Shown here: piece by piece, positions 1 through 7,783 of the stretch | Layout of the letters: the number at the start of each line of letters is the position of its first letter | How positions within the stretch are numbered: the stretch's first letter is position 1 | Assembly: GCA_020344295.1 (NCBI GenBank) | Contig: CP070819.1 | Coordinates: forward strand, 1,963,963 to 1,972,195 | DNA: 8,233 nucleotides | Reading direction: 5' to 3' | From: Dehalococcoidia bacterium | GTDB taxonomy: Bacteria > Chloroflexota > Dehalococcoidia > SZUA-161 | Made by a program: the position numbers and the translations under genes | Notes under the pieces: model-generated | What the model was told of the DNA's origin: nothing | The model's input: only the letters and a program-made list of their open reading frames with translations | The model's database searches: none

Positions 1-1
1 A

Positions 2-724
2 CGCAGTTCCAAGAGAGCAAAGAAAAATGGAACCGTCCGGGTAACAAATTCAATAGCGATAGGCAATAATGCAGAGGAGATTCTTAATTTTACCGAGAAA
101 AACAAAATTGACTTGATCATGATGGCAACACATGGTCGCTCCGGGATAAGTCGCTGGGCATTGGGCAGTGTAGCAGATAAGGTGCTGCGAAAATCCAAAG
201 TACCGGTGTGGCTCGTTCGCGCAACACAGCACGGGATGGACGTATCAAGCACATGGCATGAGATGAAGCTGCTTGTATTGTTAGATGGCTCGAAAATGGC
301 GGAATCCGTTCTGCCCCATGTAGTGGCACTTTCCAAGCAGAAAGGTGTGAAAGCTGAAATAACATTATTAAGGGTTGTTAATATCAACCGAGTCAGAACA
401 GATTACCCGAAAGCGAATGCCAAGCTAAGCATAAAAGAACATATTAAACAGAGAACGGAACATTTTCAAAACGAATATACAGAATATCTGGCAGCTATCG
501 CACAGAATATGTCGCCAAACGCTTCAAAAATAGAATCTAAGGTTCTAATTGGAGAGCCTGCAGAAGAGATCATAAAATACGTGAATATACACCAGTTCGA
601 TTCAATTGTTATGGCAACTCACGGACGGTCAGGTATAGGCAGATGGGCTTTCGGTAGTGTTGCTGATAGATTAATAAGGAGAGCCTCTATACCGGTATTC
701 ATTGTTAGACCTCGCAAGTCATAG
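2..724 (+). CDS. Universal stress protein, tandem UspA domains (5'-truncated by window edge)
   Basis: The reading frame is open from the window edge (first full codon at 2) to TAG at 722-724, leaving 240 residues; the true start lies upstream. Fragment residues 1 to about 70 are the end of a first UspA domain, with the loop ATHG-(9 residues)-GS at 42-56 and the closing strand VPVWLVR. A second, complete UspA domain starts near K89 (KLLVLLDGS, with the conserved Asp at 95) and repeats the loop at 205-219, ending VFIVRP. In ATP-binding Usps this loop is G-2x-G-9x-G(S/T); both copies here have Ala in the first Gly position, a common variant. Family role: cytoplasmic stress or energy-state response, often through nucleotide binding. 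No transmembrane segment is visible. The full gene would be about 290-300 residues, like the second Usp gene in this window. Family call is firm; specific role is unknown. Confidence 0.93.
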   Translation, partial: RSSKRAKKNGTVRVTNSIAIGNNAEEILNFTEKNKIDLIMMATHGRSGISRWALGSVADKVLRKSKVPVWLVRATQHGMDVSSTWHEMKLLVLLDGSKMAESVLPHVVALSKQKGVKAEITLLRVVNINRVRTDYPKANAKLSIKEHIKQRTEHFQNEYTEYLAAIAQNMSPNASKIESKVLIGEPAEEIIKYVNIHQFDSIVMATHGRSGIGRWAFGSVADRLIRRASIPVFIVRPRKS

Positions 725-752
725 TTGTTGCTGAGATAGATATGGGTATAAA
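725..752 (+). promoter_or_regulatory. Possible sigma70-type promoter for glgP
   Basis: In the 172-bp gap between the first usp gene and glgP, TTGTTG (725-730) is followed after a 16-bp spacer by TATAAA (747-752). The -10 matches the consensus at 5 of 6 positions but the -35 at only 3 of 6. It would give an untranslated leader of roughly 140 nt before the GTG at 897. I see no convincing terminator hairpin in the gap, so read-through from the upstream usp gene is also possible. Weak call from consensus matching alone. Confidence 0.25.
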
Positions 753-896
753 CTATTAAGTCCTAGTAATAGTCACCGTTAAAATGGGGATAAAGTCATT
801 AGACTGCATGGCAAGATTGGATACTTGTGGAATATGAAAACAACTGAAGATGATCTCAATACGTTATGCAGATAAATATCTAAGCGTTGGTAAGCT

Positions 897-3047
897 GTGA
901 CAATAACACTGCCAGACTGCATTTCAAGGCTCGATGAGCTGGCGCACAATATGTGGTGGAGCTGGCACCAGGAAGCCCGGGGGCTCTTCCGGGCTTTAGA
1001 TTATCCGCTATGGAAATCAACGATACATAATCCGGTAAAACAGTTAAAGGAAACAAGTGTTGAAAATTTACAGGTATGTGCAGAAGCCCCCGCCTTTCTG
1101 AAAAAATTTGATTCCGTTCTTTCAATTTTTGATGAAGATCTCAATTCGGGTAACAAATGGTTCTACACTACGTATCCTGACTGGCAATCGGGGCCAATCG
1201 CCTTCTTCTCAATGGAGTTCGCTATTCATAAATCGCTGCCAATTTATGCAGGAGGGCTGGGGATACTATCCGGTGACATTTGTAAAGAGGCAAGTGATCT
1301 CGGGATACCTTTAGTTGGCATTGGCTTAATGTATCCCCATGGATATTTCCAACAACGGATAACCGCGGATGGCTGGCAGGAAGAAGAGTGCCATCATGTG
1401 GATTTCGATGAGATACCTGTAAGTCCCGTATATGCCTCGGATGGTCAGAGATTACTAATTGAAGTTGAACTGGAAAATCGGTCAGTATTAATACAAATAT
1501 GGGAGGTGCGAGTCGGCCGCACGGCACTCTTCTTACTTGATACAGAAGTAAACGGCAACTCATCATATGACTGTAGTCTGGCATCCCGCCTGTACATCGC
1601 CGACCAGGCACTTCGTCTGCAGCAGGAAATGGTTTTGGGTATTGGAGGCGTACGTGTTCTACGAGCACTGGGAATAGAGCCTGTTGTGTGGCACGCAAAC
1701 GAAGGCCACACAGCCTTCATGATGCTCGAAAGAATGAGAGAGTATATTGAAGGAGGAGCCTCTTTCGAAGCAGCTCTTGAAAAAGTGCGTACTACTACTG
1801 TTTTTACCACACACACACCTGTCGCATCTGGCCACGATACTTTCCCGGTAACACTGGTTAAAGATCATTTTCAAGGATATAGCGATTCGTTAACTATAAA
1901 CATCGATGATTTCTTACAACTGGGGCAGCAAAATGGTCATTCCGCTGAGCATTTCAATATGACCGTGCTTGGAATGAGGCTCGCTGGACTACGTAACGGT
2001 GTGAGCAAAGTGCACGGTGCTGTTACAAGGAAAATGTGGCATGCCCTGTGGCCCCAGACCGAAGAGGATAAGGCACCTATTTCCCAGATAACTAACGTTG
2101 TTCATTTGCCAACCTGGATTACACCAGAAATGGCCAAACTATATGAGAAATATCTGGGGGGAAACTGGCTCGAAATACACGATGATGCGCGTCTCTGGGA
2201 TGGGGTTCTGGAGATTCCAGATGAAGAACTATGGGCCGCACGACAGATATTGAAGCGTAAACTGCTTTACACAATTGTCGAACATGTACAGAGAGGTTGG
2301 GCGGAAGGCCGTCTTTCTGTTGAGCAGTTGCCTGCAATGGGGGCACTCTTACACCCTGGAGTGTTGACCATAGGATTTGTACGTCGCTTCGCAGAATACA
2401 AACGGCCGGCACTCATCTTCGAAAACATAGATCGTTTGAAAAAAATGGTAACTAATCCTCACAAGCCAGTTCAAATTGTCTTTGCCGGCAAATCACACCC
2501 GGCGGATTACCCGTCCAAGCTCTTGCTTCATCAGGTTTACTCCGCAGCCAAAGACCGGGCTTTCGAAGGGAGGATAGCGTTTATAGAAGACTACGATATT
2601 CATATGGCTAGGTACCTGGTACAGGGAGTAGATGTCTGGCTGAATACACCCCGACGTCTACAGGAAGCCTGTGGTACAAGCGGCATGAAAGCTGCCTTGA
2701 ATGGCGTTCCTCATTTGAGTGTACGAGACGGGTGGTGGCACGAAGCCTACAGTGGAATCAATGGCTGGGCTATAGGTGACGGCACTGCAATATATGAACC
2801 GAGCGAAGAAGATATCAGGGACTCCGAAGCGCTGCACGATCTACTGGAAAAGGAGATTATCCCGATATACTATGACCTTGATCACAAGGGTGTGCCGCAC
2901 GGCTGGATCAAAGTAATCAATGAGACAATTCGTTCTATTGTACCCAGGTATTGTGCACGTCGCATGATGAAGGAATATACCGAACGAATGTACATTCCTG
3001 CAGCACTCTCGGCAAAATCCATTGAGTCAACTGATATAATTAAGTGA
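897..3047 (+). CDS. glgP: Alpha-glucan (maltodextrin/glycogen) phosphorylase, short DUF3417-type
   Basis: 716-residue GT35 phosphorylase, cytoplasmic, PLP-dependent: alpha-1,4-glucan plus phosphate gives glucose-1-phosphate. It opens with the DUF3417-type N-terminus (LAHNMWWSWHQEARGLF) and continues into the phosphorylase core. Recognisable are GGLGILSGD at 119-127, WHANEGH, the FTTHTPV segment, RRFAEYKR at 496-503 (R497 and K502 match the phosphate-contacting Arg and Lys of muscle phosphorylase) and the PLP lysine K598 in CGTSGMKA. The protein stops soon after the core, without the C-terminal extension of the roughly 850-residue actinobacterial forms, so it is a short version rather than a broken one. 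The start is GTG; an in-frame TAA at 891-893 rules out anything longer, and no good Shine-Dalgarno precedes it. An internal start is less likely because it would cut the conserved N-terminus. The GNAT gene follows after 10 bp. Confidence 0.93.
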   Translation: MTITLPDCISRLDELAHNMWWSWHQEARGLFRALDYPLWKSTIHNPVKQLKETSVENLQVCAEAPAFLKKFDSVLSIFDEDLNSGNKWFYTTYPDWQSGPIAFFSMEFAIHKSLPIYAGGLGILSGDICKEASDLGIPLVGIGLMYPHGYFQQRITADGWQEEECHHVDFDEIPVSPVYASDGQRLLIEVELENRSVLIQIWEVRVGRTALFLLDTEVNGNSSYDCSLASRLYIADQALRLQQEMVLGIGGVRVLRALGIEPVVWHANEGHTAFMMLERMREYIEGGASFEAALEKVRTTTVFTTHTPVASGHDTFPVTLVKDHFQGYSDSLTINIDDFLQLGQQNGHSAEHFNMTVLGMRLAGLRNGVSKVHGAVTRKMWHALWPQTEEDKAPISQITNVVHLPTWITPEMAKLYEKYLGGNWLEIHDDARLWDGVLEIPDEELWAARQILKRKLLYTIVEHVQRGWAEGRLSVEQLPAMGALLHPGVLTIGFVRRFAEYKRPALIFENIDRLKKMVTNPHKPVQIVFAGKSHPADYPSKLLLHQVYSAAKDRAFEGRIAFIEDYDIHMARYLVQGVDVWLNTPRRLQEACGTSGMKAALNGVPHLSVRDGWWHEAYSGINGWAIGDGTAIYEPSEEDIRDSEALHDLLEKEIIPIYYDLDHKGVPHGWIKVINETIRSIVPRYCARRMMKEYTERMYIPAALSAKSIESTDIIK
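973..996 (+). other. Perfect 8-bp inverted repeat inside the start of glgP
   Basis: AAGCCCGG (973-980) and CCGGGCTT (989-996) are exact reverse complements separated by 8 nt, a GC-rich hairpin at about codons 26-34 of glgP. It is followed by TAGATTAT rather than a run of T, so it does not look like an intrinsic terminator. It may arise only from codon choice, or it may affect translation or mRNA stability; nothing else in the sequence decides. Confidence 0.4.
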
Positions 3048-3057
3048 AGGAGGTGGC

Positions 3058-3504
3058 ATGAGCACAAGCGCCACTAAGGTCAAAATTCGCAAGATGACCG
3101 AGGCAGATCTTCAGAGAGTGAGAGAAGTAGATCACAAGCTCGTCGGCCCTTATCGCTCTGTCTCCTGGCCACTGAGGGTCGATGCTCACTGGTGGGTATA
3201 CCGTGGCATGCCAAACTTTGTGGCTGAAGTGGGCAATGAGATAGTTGGCTTCATCCTGGGGGACATAAGGGGAGGAACCCAATATGGGGCTGAACAGGCA
3301 GGTGCATGGATAGATATGATGGGTGTCGCTCCCGAATATCAGAACATGGGAATAGGCAGGGAGTTAGTGGATGCGTTTTGTAAGGCCTGTCATAGCCAGG
3401 GGGTCAAAGTGAGGATTTTCGTTGTAGGAGATGACAAGCGCCTGGTAAAATTCTTTGAATCTTGCGGCTTTAGCCAAGGCAATCTAGTTAGCTATGAGAA
3501 ATAG
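3058..3504 (+). CDS. GNAT-family N-acetyltransferase
   Basis: 148 residues, the usual size of a single-domain GNAT enzyme, which transfers an acetyl group from acetyl-CoA to an amine on a small molecule or protein. The fold is readable: an N-terminal strand (VKIRKMTEADLQRV), a central strand IVGFILGDI (62-70), then motif A, MMGVAPEYQNMGIGREL, where Q95-N-M-G98-I-G100 is the acetyl-CoA pyrophosphate loop. The C-terminal motif FFESCGF (132-138) is typical of the family. The ATG has a strong AAGGAGGTG (3047-3055), whose first base is the last base of the glgP stop; the gap is 10 bp, so the two genes are almost certainly on one transcript. The substrate cannot be told from sequence. Protein-lysine or N-terminal acetylation and small-molecule acetylation are all possible, and a link to GlgP is inferred only from position. 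Confidence 0.9.
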   Translation: MSTSATKVKIRKMTEADLQRVREVDHKLVGPYRSVSWPLRVDAHWWVYRGMPNFVAEVGNEIVGFILGDIRGGTQYGAEQAGAWIDMMGVAPEYQNMGIGRELVDAFCKACHSQGVKVRIFVVGDDKRLVKFFESCGFSQGNLVSYEK

Positions 3505-3562
3505 GCACTGCTCCCGTTACAAAGATTTATCCGTCTTGAAGCTATACAAGGAGTCTTAGCAT

Positions 3563-4456
3563 ATGAGAATAATGTTAGCTATAGATGAATCCAGTTACTC
3601 GGCAAGGGTTGTCAATATGCTTAAGGCGCTTGGGCCTTCATCACGCACCGAAGTTAAATTGATGACTGTAATACCCGAACACACGTTTATAGGAGGCCAT
3701 ACACTAAGGCGCTTGTGGGGACATACTTCAGAAGCACAGACTAAAAAAAATCAAGAAAAACTGGCAAATGAGCTCCTCAACAGTCACATAGAATCGATAA
3801 GAGCAATCGGCGTCTCTGTTGAACCTATCATTGTATGGGGGAATCCACCTGAGCAGATACTTAAGTGCGCACGTACTAACAGCATTGATCTAATAATCAT
3901 AGGCACCAAGGGATCGGGGAATGCGGGATTCCCTATCGGTAGTGTGGCCCAAAAGATAATGAAATATGCTCATACTAACGTCTTGTTAGTTAGAGAAGAC
4001 ATAAAAAGGATCAGGCGTGTTCTGTTAGCCACTGACGGATCAAAACACTCAGAGAGGACAGCAAGATTCTTACTAAATATACAACTTCCACGAAAAACTA
4101 AAATTATCGTAGCCACCAGCCTAGAGTCTCACATTCAAGCATTAGTCAAAATGCCTACATTGGATATGAAGGAAAACAGACAGATAATTGCGACCCTGCA
4201 GGAAACTGAAAAGGAATCGGCCACAGAATTAATAACCAGAACGAAAGAGTTATTCCATAACAAGGGTTATTTGACCGAGTCTATGCTTCTGGAAGGTTCC
4301 CCCGCTAGAGAGATAATACAGTTTTCAAGGTCAATCAATCCCGATCTTATAGCGGTCGGCGCCAAGGGGTTGAGCGCAATAGAAAACTTTCTCTTAGGTA
4401 GTGTAGCTCAACGTGTAGCCAGGTTTGCCAGATATTCGGTGCTCATTGTCAGATAA
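3563..4456 (+). CDS. Universal stress protein, tandem UspA domains (complete)
   Basis: 297 residues made of two UspA domains, about 1-143 and 150-297. Domain 1 starts MRIMLAIDESS (Asp8) and ends NVLLVRE; domain 2 starts RVLLATDGS (Asp158) and ends SVLIVR at the C-terminus. The nucleotide loop of domain 2 is canonical: G266-A-K-G269, nine residues, G279-S280. In domain 1 the loop is G114-T-K-G117, only eight residues, then G126-S127, so it is one residue short of the G-2x-G-9x-GS pattern. Start is ATG with AAGGAG at 3548-3553, nine bases upstream. It lies 58 bp after the GNAT gene with no evident terminator between, so it may belong to the same transcript. Likely a cytoplasmic stress or energy-state protein. 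Codon choice looks AT-richer than in the downstream GRE, judged by eye. Confidence 0.94.
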   Translation: MRIMLAIDESSYSARVVNMLKALGPSSRTEVKLMTVIPEHTFIGGHTLRRLWGHTSEAQTKKNQEKLANELLNSHIESIRAIGVSVEPIIVWGNPPEQILKCARTNSIDLIIIGTKGSGNAGFPIGSVAQKIMKYAHTNVLLVREDIKRIRRVLLATDGSKHSERTARFLLNIQLPRKTKIIVATSLESHIQALVKMPTLDMKENRQIIATLQETEKESATELITRTKELFHNKGYLTESMLLEGSPAREIIQFSRSINPDLIAVGAKGLSAIENFLLGSVAQRVARFARYSVLIVR

Positions 4457-4632
4457 TGGTGCTTTATTAACAAGAATGAAGTTTTCGAAAAAATTGTTAT
4501 CGTATATAAACATTAATGTGCCAATCAAAAAGAATAGTTCTAAAGCATGGGGAAAACGGAAATCGTTTGATAAAAAAAGCCGGTTTACGTTTGGGAGTTA
4601 TAAGAGTGCAAAATAACAGGTGGTGCTACTAA
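4457..4632 (+). promoter_or_regulatory. AT-rich intergenic region before the glycyl radical enzyme gene
   Basis: This 176-bp gap is clearly richer in A and T than its flanks and is the likeliest place for the promoter of the GRE-methyltransferase pair. TATAAA at 4505-4510 could be a -10 element, but I find no good -35 at the right distance. There is a 10-bp palindrome, TTTTCGAAAA, at 4482-4491. The start-proximal AGGTGG (4618-4623), nine bases before the ATG at 4633, is the ribosome binding site. I see no tRNA, riboswitch fold or terminator. A 63-codon frame from 4425 to 4616 crosses this gap but does not look like a gene. Confidence 0.3.
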
Positions 4633-7101
4633 ATGATAACCAAGACACTAAGTAGCTATGAAATAGACCATGCCATACTGGAAAGAATCGATAGTATTCA
4701 GCTGAACGATCGCCTTAAGGGCTTGAAAGAACAATACCTCGATACCATGCCCAGACTTGCCACTGAACGTGATACATATTACGCACAGTCGTGGCGGGAT
4801 ACAGAGGGACAACCTATTCAGTTGCGGATTGCGGAAGCGGTAAAAAGGGTGCTGGAAAATATACCAACACCCGTTTTTGAAAATGAACTGGTAGTCGGTA
4901 GCATTACCAAGCATTTCCGCGGCTCTTACGCTATGATTAACTACGATTCAAATCTCATTCTCGACCTTTTACCGGAGAGACAAAAGGGTAAGATCACCAT
5001 GGGCGGGACCAACATCATCGGTATCCTAGATGAAAAGGACGAGCAGATACTGCTGGAAAACAGCTTGTTTTTTAAAGGTAAGACGAATCGCGATGTTGAA
5101 GAGCATGTCTGCAGGACAATCTGGGGAAGCTGGCATGATGATGTTATAGAGGCCCGGGGGCAGGCTCCCTACCACTATTGTCCTCCGGGTTATGGTATCA
5201 CGTATTACGATAAAGTATTCGCCATGGGTCTAAAAGGAATAATCGAAGAGGCCCGTGAAAAGCTCACCTATGCCGAAGATACAGGCGTAGAAGACCCGGA
5301 GAAGATATGGTTCTGGCAGTCAGTGATTATAGTTTCTGAAGGACTGATAAGCTTTGCCCGCAGATATGCGGAACAGGCCCGCATATTGGCGAGTAAGGAG
5401 AGTAACCCGGTCAGGCGGGCAGAACTTGAGGAAATAGCTACAGCCTGCTACAACGTGCCGGAAAATCCACCTAGTGACTTACACGAAGCAGTTCAGGCAG
5501 TATCCTTCATCGAGCTGGCCAAGGTCCTGGAAAACGGCCGTGTTGGCGACTACTGCGGAAGGTTGGACCAGCTTTTTTACCCCTATTTTCAAAAAGATAT
5601 CGGAGAGGGGAGAATTACTTTAGATGAAGCTGCCGATCTCATCGGAGGTTTTATTACCCTGTTGGGCAGAAGAGAACAGTGCTCTCAGGTGTTGATGCGT
5701 GAAGCCGTACAGACAAACAAGATATCGAATATAACCCTGGCTGGAAGGACAAGAGATGGTGGTGACGCCTGCAACGAATTAACATACCTTTTCCTGCATA
5801 TGGCGGGCTTGCTTAAATATGCTGAGCCGCACTTTACTTTTACCTGGCATGACCGTATCTCCAGGTGGGCAATGATGAAAGCCATTGAAACCAACCGCCG
5901 GACCGGGGCCGGACACCCCCAATTCGTAAACGGCGATACGACTATCAGGTACTTTATAGATAGAGGGGTTTCTCTCGAGGACGCCAGAGACCATGCCTAC
6001 CTGGGATGTGCTTATGCCCATCCCAAGAACCAGGGGTATCATTGCAAGGCAATATCATATATAAACATGGCCCTACTAGTTGATGTTACATTACACAATG
6101 GTGTGGCACCGATGACCAGCAAAAAGATCGGTCTCGAAACCGGCGATCCCAGGAGCTTTAGATCTTTCGATGAACTCATTAAGGCATTTAAAAAGCAGGT
6201 AGAGTATGTGGTCAAACGATTTGTACATCGCAACCACATAGCCTACAAAACTGAGCTATTGACCTGGCGTGTGCCCCTGCACTCGACCTTCGCCACCGGG
6301 TGCCTCGAGAACGGTTACGATATTATGATGGGAGGCCAGATGGTAGACCCGGCAGATCATCCTGTCTGGGATGTCGTAGACAGGGGTTATGTATCGGCGG
6401 CTGATTCTCTAACAGCGATAAAGAAGCTGATCTTCGATGACAAGAAGCTGACCATGGATGAACTCCTGGAGGCACTTGATTCTGACTTTGAAGGCGAGCG
6501 CGGTGAAGAAATACGTCAAATGTGCCTTGACGCTCCAAAATATGGGAACGATATTGATGAGGCTGATTATATGGTACGCGATCTCAGCAAGATAATACCA
6601 AGACTGCTGGAATCGGAAAGAACCCCCTTCGGTTCGAGATACACAGTTATTCGACAGGGACTTACATGGCACTATTACGGCGGTAAGGGAGTAGGAGCTC
6701 TGGCTAACGGGCGCAGGGCAGGACTGCCACTAGCTGATGCTTCTCTATCGCCTACACAGGGAGCGGATAACAGCGGGCCAACAGCTATCTGCAATTCAGC
6801 GCTGAAGGCAGGCTTTTCCGATGCCAGGACGGCAGTCCTGAACCAGAAGTTCCCACTCTATCTTTTCGAGAACGGCGAATTCGCTGAGAAGCTTGCCGAT
6901 TTCACAGAAACCTTTATGAGAAATGGTGGGCTGCACATACAGTACAACTTGCTGGATGCTGAGACCCTGCGCAGAGCAAAGGAACAGCCTGAGCAATATA
7001 AAGACCTGATAGTGAGGGTTGCGGGGTACAGTGCCTATTTCGTCCTCCTAGCACCGGAGGTTCAAGACGAAATTATCGCTCGTACAGAACACATATTGTA
7101 A
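4633..7101 (+). CDS. Glycyl radical enzyme of the pyruvate formate-lyase superfamily, substrate unassigned
   Basis: 822 residues, a full-length GRE: a PFL-like barrel domain (roughly 1-690) followed by the glycyl radical domain. The radical site is RVAGYSAYF with Gly798, 24 residues from the C-terminus, as in the family. The conserved segments NGRRAG (692-697), SPTQGADNSGPTA and IIARTEH are also present. The thiyl-radical cysteine is Cys459 in AYLGCAYAHPKNQG. Known diol, choline, glycerol and hydroxyproline GREs and the aryl-acetate decarboxylases carry Cys-x-Glu here, and PFL carries Cys-Cys; this protein has Cys-Ala-Tyr, so it matches none of those. An X-succinate synthase-like (radical addition) or new activity is open. 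The enzyme needs an activating radical-SAM protein, and none is encoded in the window. Start is ATG with AGGTGG nine bases upstream. A SAM methyltransferase gene follows after 25 bp. Family is certain; reaction unknown. Activity would be strictly anaerobic. Confidence 0.95.
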   Translation: MITKTLSSYEIDHAILERIDSIQLNDRLKGLKEQYLDTMPRLATERDTYYAQSWRDTEGQPIQLRIAEAVKRVLENIPTPVFENELVVGSITKHFRGSYAMINYDSNLILDLLPERQKGKITMGGTNIIGILDEKDEQILLENSLFFKGKTNRDVEEHVCRTIWGSWHDDVIEARGQAPYHYCPPGYGITYYDKVFAMGLKGIIEEAREKLTYAEDTGVEDPEKIWFWQSVIIVSEGLISFARRYAEQARILASKESNPVRRAELEEIATACYNVPENPPSDLHEAVQAVSFIELAKVLENGRVGDYCGRLDQLFYPYFQKDIGEGRITLDEAADLIGGFITLLGRREQCSQVLMREAVQTNKISNITLAGRTRDGGDACNELTYLFLHMAGLLKYAEPHFTFTWHDRISRWAMMKAIETNRRTGAGHPQFVNGDTTIRYFIDRGVSLEDARDHAYLGCAYAHPKNQGYHCKAISYINMALLVDVTLHNGVAPMTSKKIGLETGDPRSFRSFDELIKAFKKQVEYVVKRFVHRNHIAYKTELLTWRVPLHSTFATGCLENGYDIMMGGQMVDPADHPVWDVVDRGYVSAADSLTAIKKLIFDDKKLTMDELLEALDSDFEGERGEEIRQMCLDAPKYGNDIDEADYMVRDLSKIIPRLLESERTPFGSRYTVIRQGLTWHYYGGKGVGALANGRRAGLPLADASLSPTQGADNSGPTAICNSALKAGFSDARTAVLNQKFPLYLFENGEFAEKLADFTETFMRNGGLHIQYNLLDAETLRRAKEQPEQYKDLIVRVAGYSAYFVLLAPEVQDEIIARTEHIL

Positions 7102-7126
7102 GGATTGTCTGGAAACGGAGAGCGAG

Positions 7127-7783
7127 ATGGAGAGGCATGAAAGGGTACAGTGGATTTATTCCTCGCGTGATAACAAAGAACTGGCAGAAAGGTATGACCT
7201 GTGGTCCAGGGACTATGATACCGACCTCGATGAAGGGTTCGGCTGGCTGGGCCCGCAGCGGGCCGTTGAATACTTTATTAAGTATGTGCCCAAAGACGCC
7301 AGGATCCTTGACGCCGGAGCCGGTACTGGCCTGGTAGGTGAACTGTTGGCAAAACAAGGCTATACCAACCTGATAGCTATGGATTTATCCAAAGGCATGC
7401 TCGAGGAAGCGCGAAAGAAAAAGGTTTATCGAGAATTCCATCAGATGGTACTGGGGGAGAAGCTGGACTACGCAACCGATTCATTCGATGCCATAATCAG
7501 TGTAGGTGTACTTACTGTAGGACATGCTCCGGCCAGTTCCTTTGATGAACTTATCCGTATTACCAGACCAGGTGGGTACATAATATTTTCACTTCGCCCC
7601 GATGTGTACAGGGAAAGTGGCTTCAGGGAAAAACAGGATAATGTGGAAGCAGCGGGAAAGTGGAAGCTGGTGGAAGCAAGTGAGGAATTCCAGCCTTTGC
7701 CAAAGGGAGAGCCCGATGTTTATCATCAGATCTGGGTGTACCAGACACTTGGTAAACGGAATCCGGATACTGCAGCTTCTTGA
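7127..7783 (+). CDS. Class I SAM-dependent methyltransferase (METTL27/WBSCR27-like)
   Basis: 218 residues with a Rossmann-type methyltransferase core. The N-terminal segment ERYDLWSRDYDTDLDE (about 21-36) is the YDxWaxxYD pattern seen in METTL27/WBSCR27-like proteins. Motif I is LDAGAGTG at 61-68 (SAM binding), the acidic motif II residue is D86 in AMDLS, motif IV is FDAIISVGVL at 120-129, and RPGGYIIFS at 147-155 is the post-IV strand. The C-terminus, VYHQIWVYQTL, fits a closing strand. No signal peptide or membrane segment. Start is ATG with CGGAG at 7116-7120, six bases upstream. The 25-bp gap after the GRE stop indicates one operon, so it may methylate the GRE substrate, its product, or a related acid; that is inference from position. 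The methyl acceptor cannot be read from sequence. Confidence 0.92.
   Translation: MERHERVQWIYSSRDNKELAERYDLWSRDYDTDLDEGFGWLGPQRAVEYFIKYVPKDARILDAGAGTGLVGELLAKQGYTNLIAMDLSKGMLEEARKKKVYREFHQMVLGEKLDYATDSFDAIISVGVLTVGHAPASSFDELIRITRPGGYIIFSLRPDVYRESGFREKQDNVEAAGKWKLVEASEEFQPLPKGEPDVYHQIWVYQTLGKRNPDTAAS

Noticed and set aside
973..997. An intrinsic terminator or attenuator at the hairpin in glgP
   Set aside because: The stem is followed by TAGATTATCC rather than a T run, and it lies within an intact coding frame.
1222..1698. A 158-codon minus-strand frame inside glgP
   Set aside because: It is fully antisense to a conserved part of the phosphorylase, and its product shows no domain.
2585..2700. 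Cys instead of Ser before the PLP-lysine motif of GlgP as an unusual active site
   Set aside because: The CGTSGMK form is a normal variant in this phosphorylase class, and the PLP lysine K598 is intact.
4425..4616. A 63-codon frame overlapping the end of the second usp gene and the following gap
   Set aside because: It begins inside the usp coding sequence, has a low-complexity Lys/Ser-rich product with no recognisable domain, and lacks a ribosome binding site.
4633..7101. Assignment of the GRE as pyruvate formate-lyase (pflB) or choline trimethylamine-lyase (cutC)
   Set aside because: The active-site loop is Cys-Ala-Tyr, lacking both the adjacent Cys pair of PFL and the Cys-x-Glu of CutC and related dehydratases.
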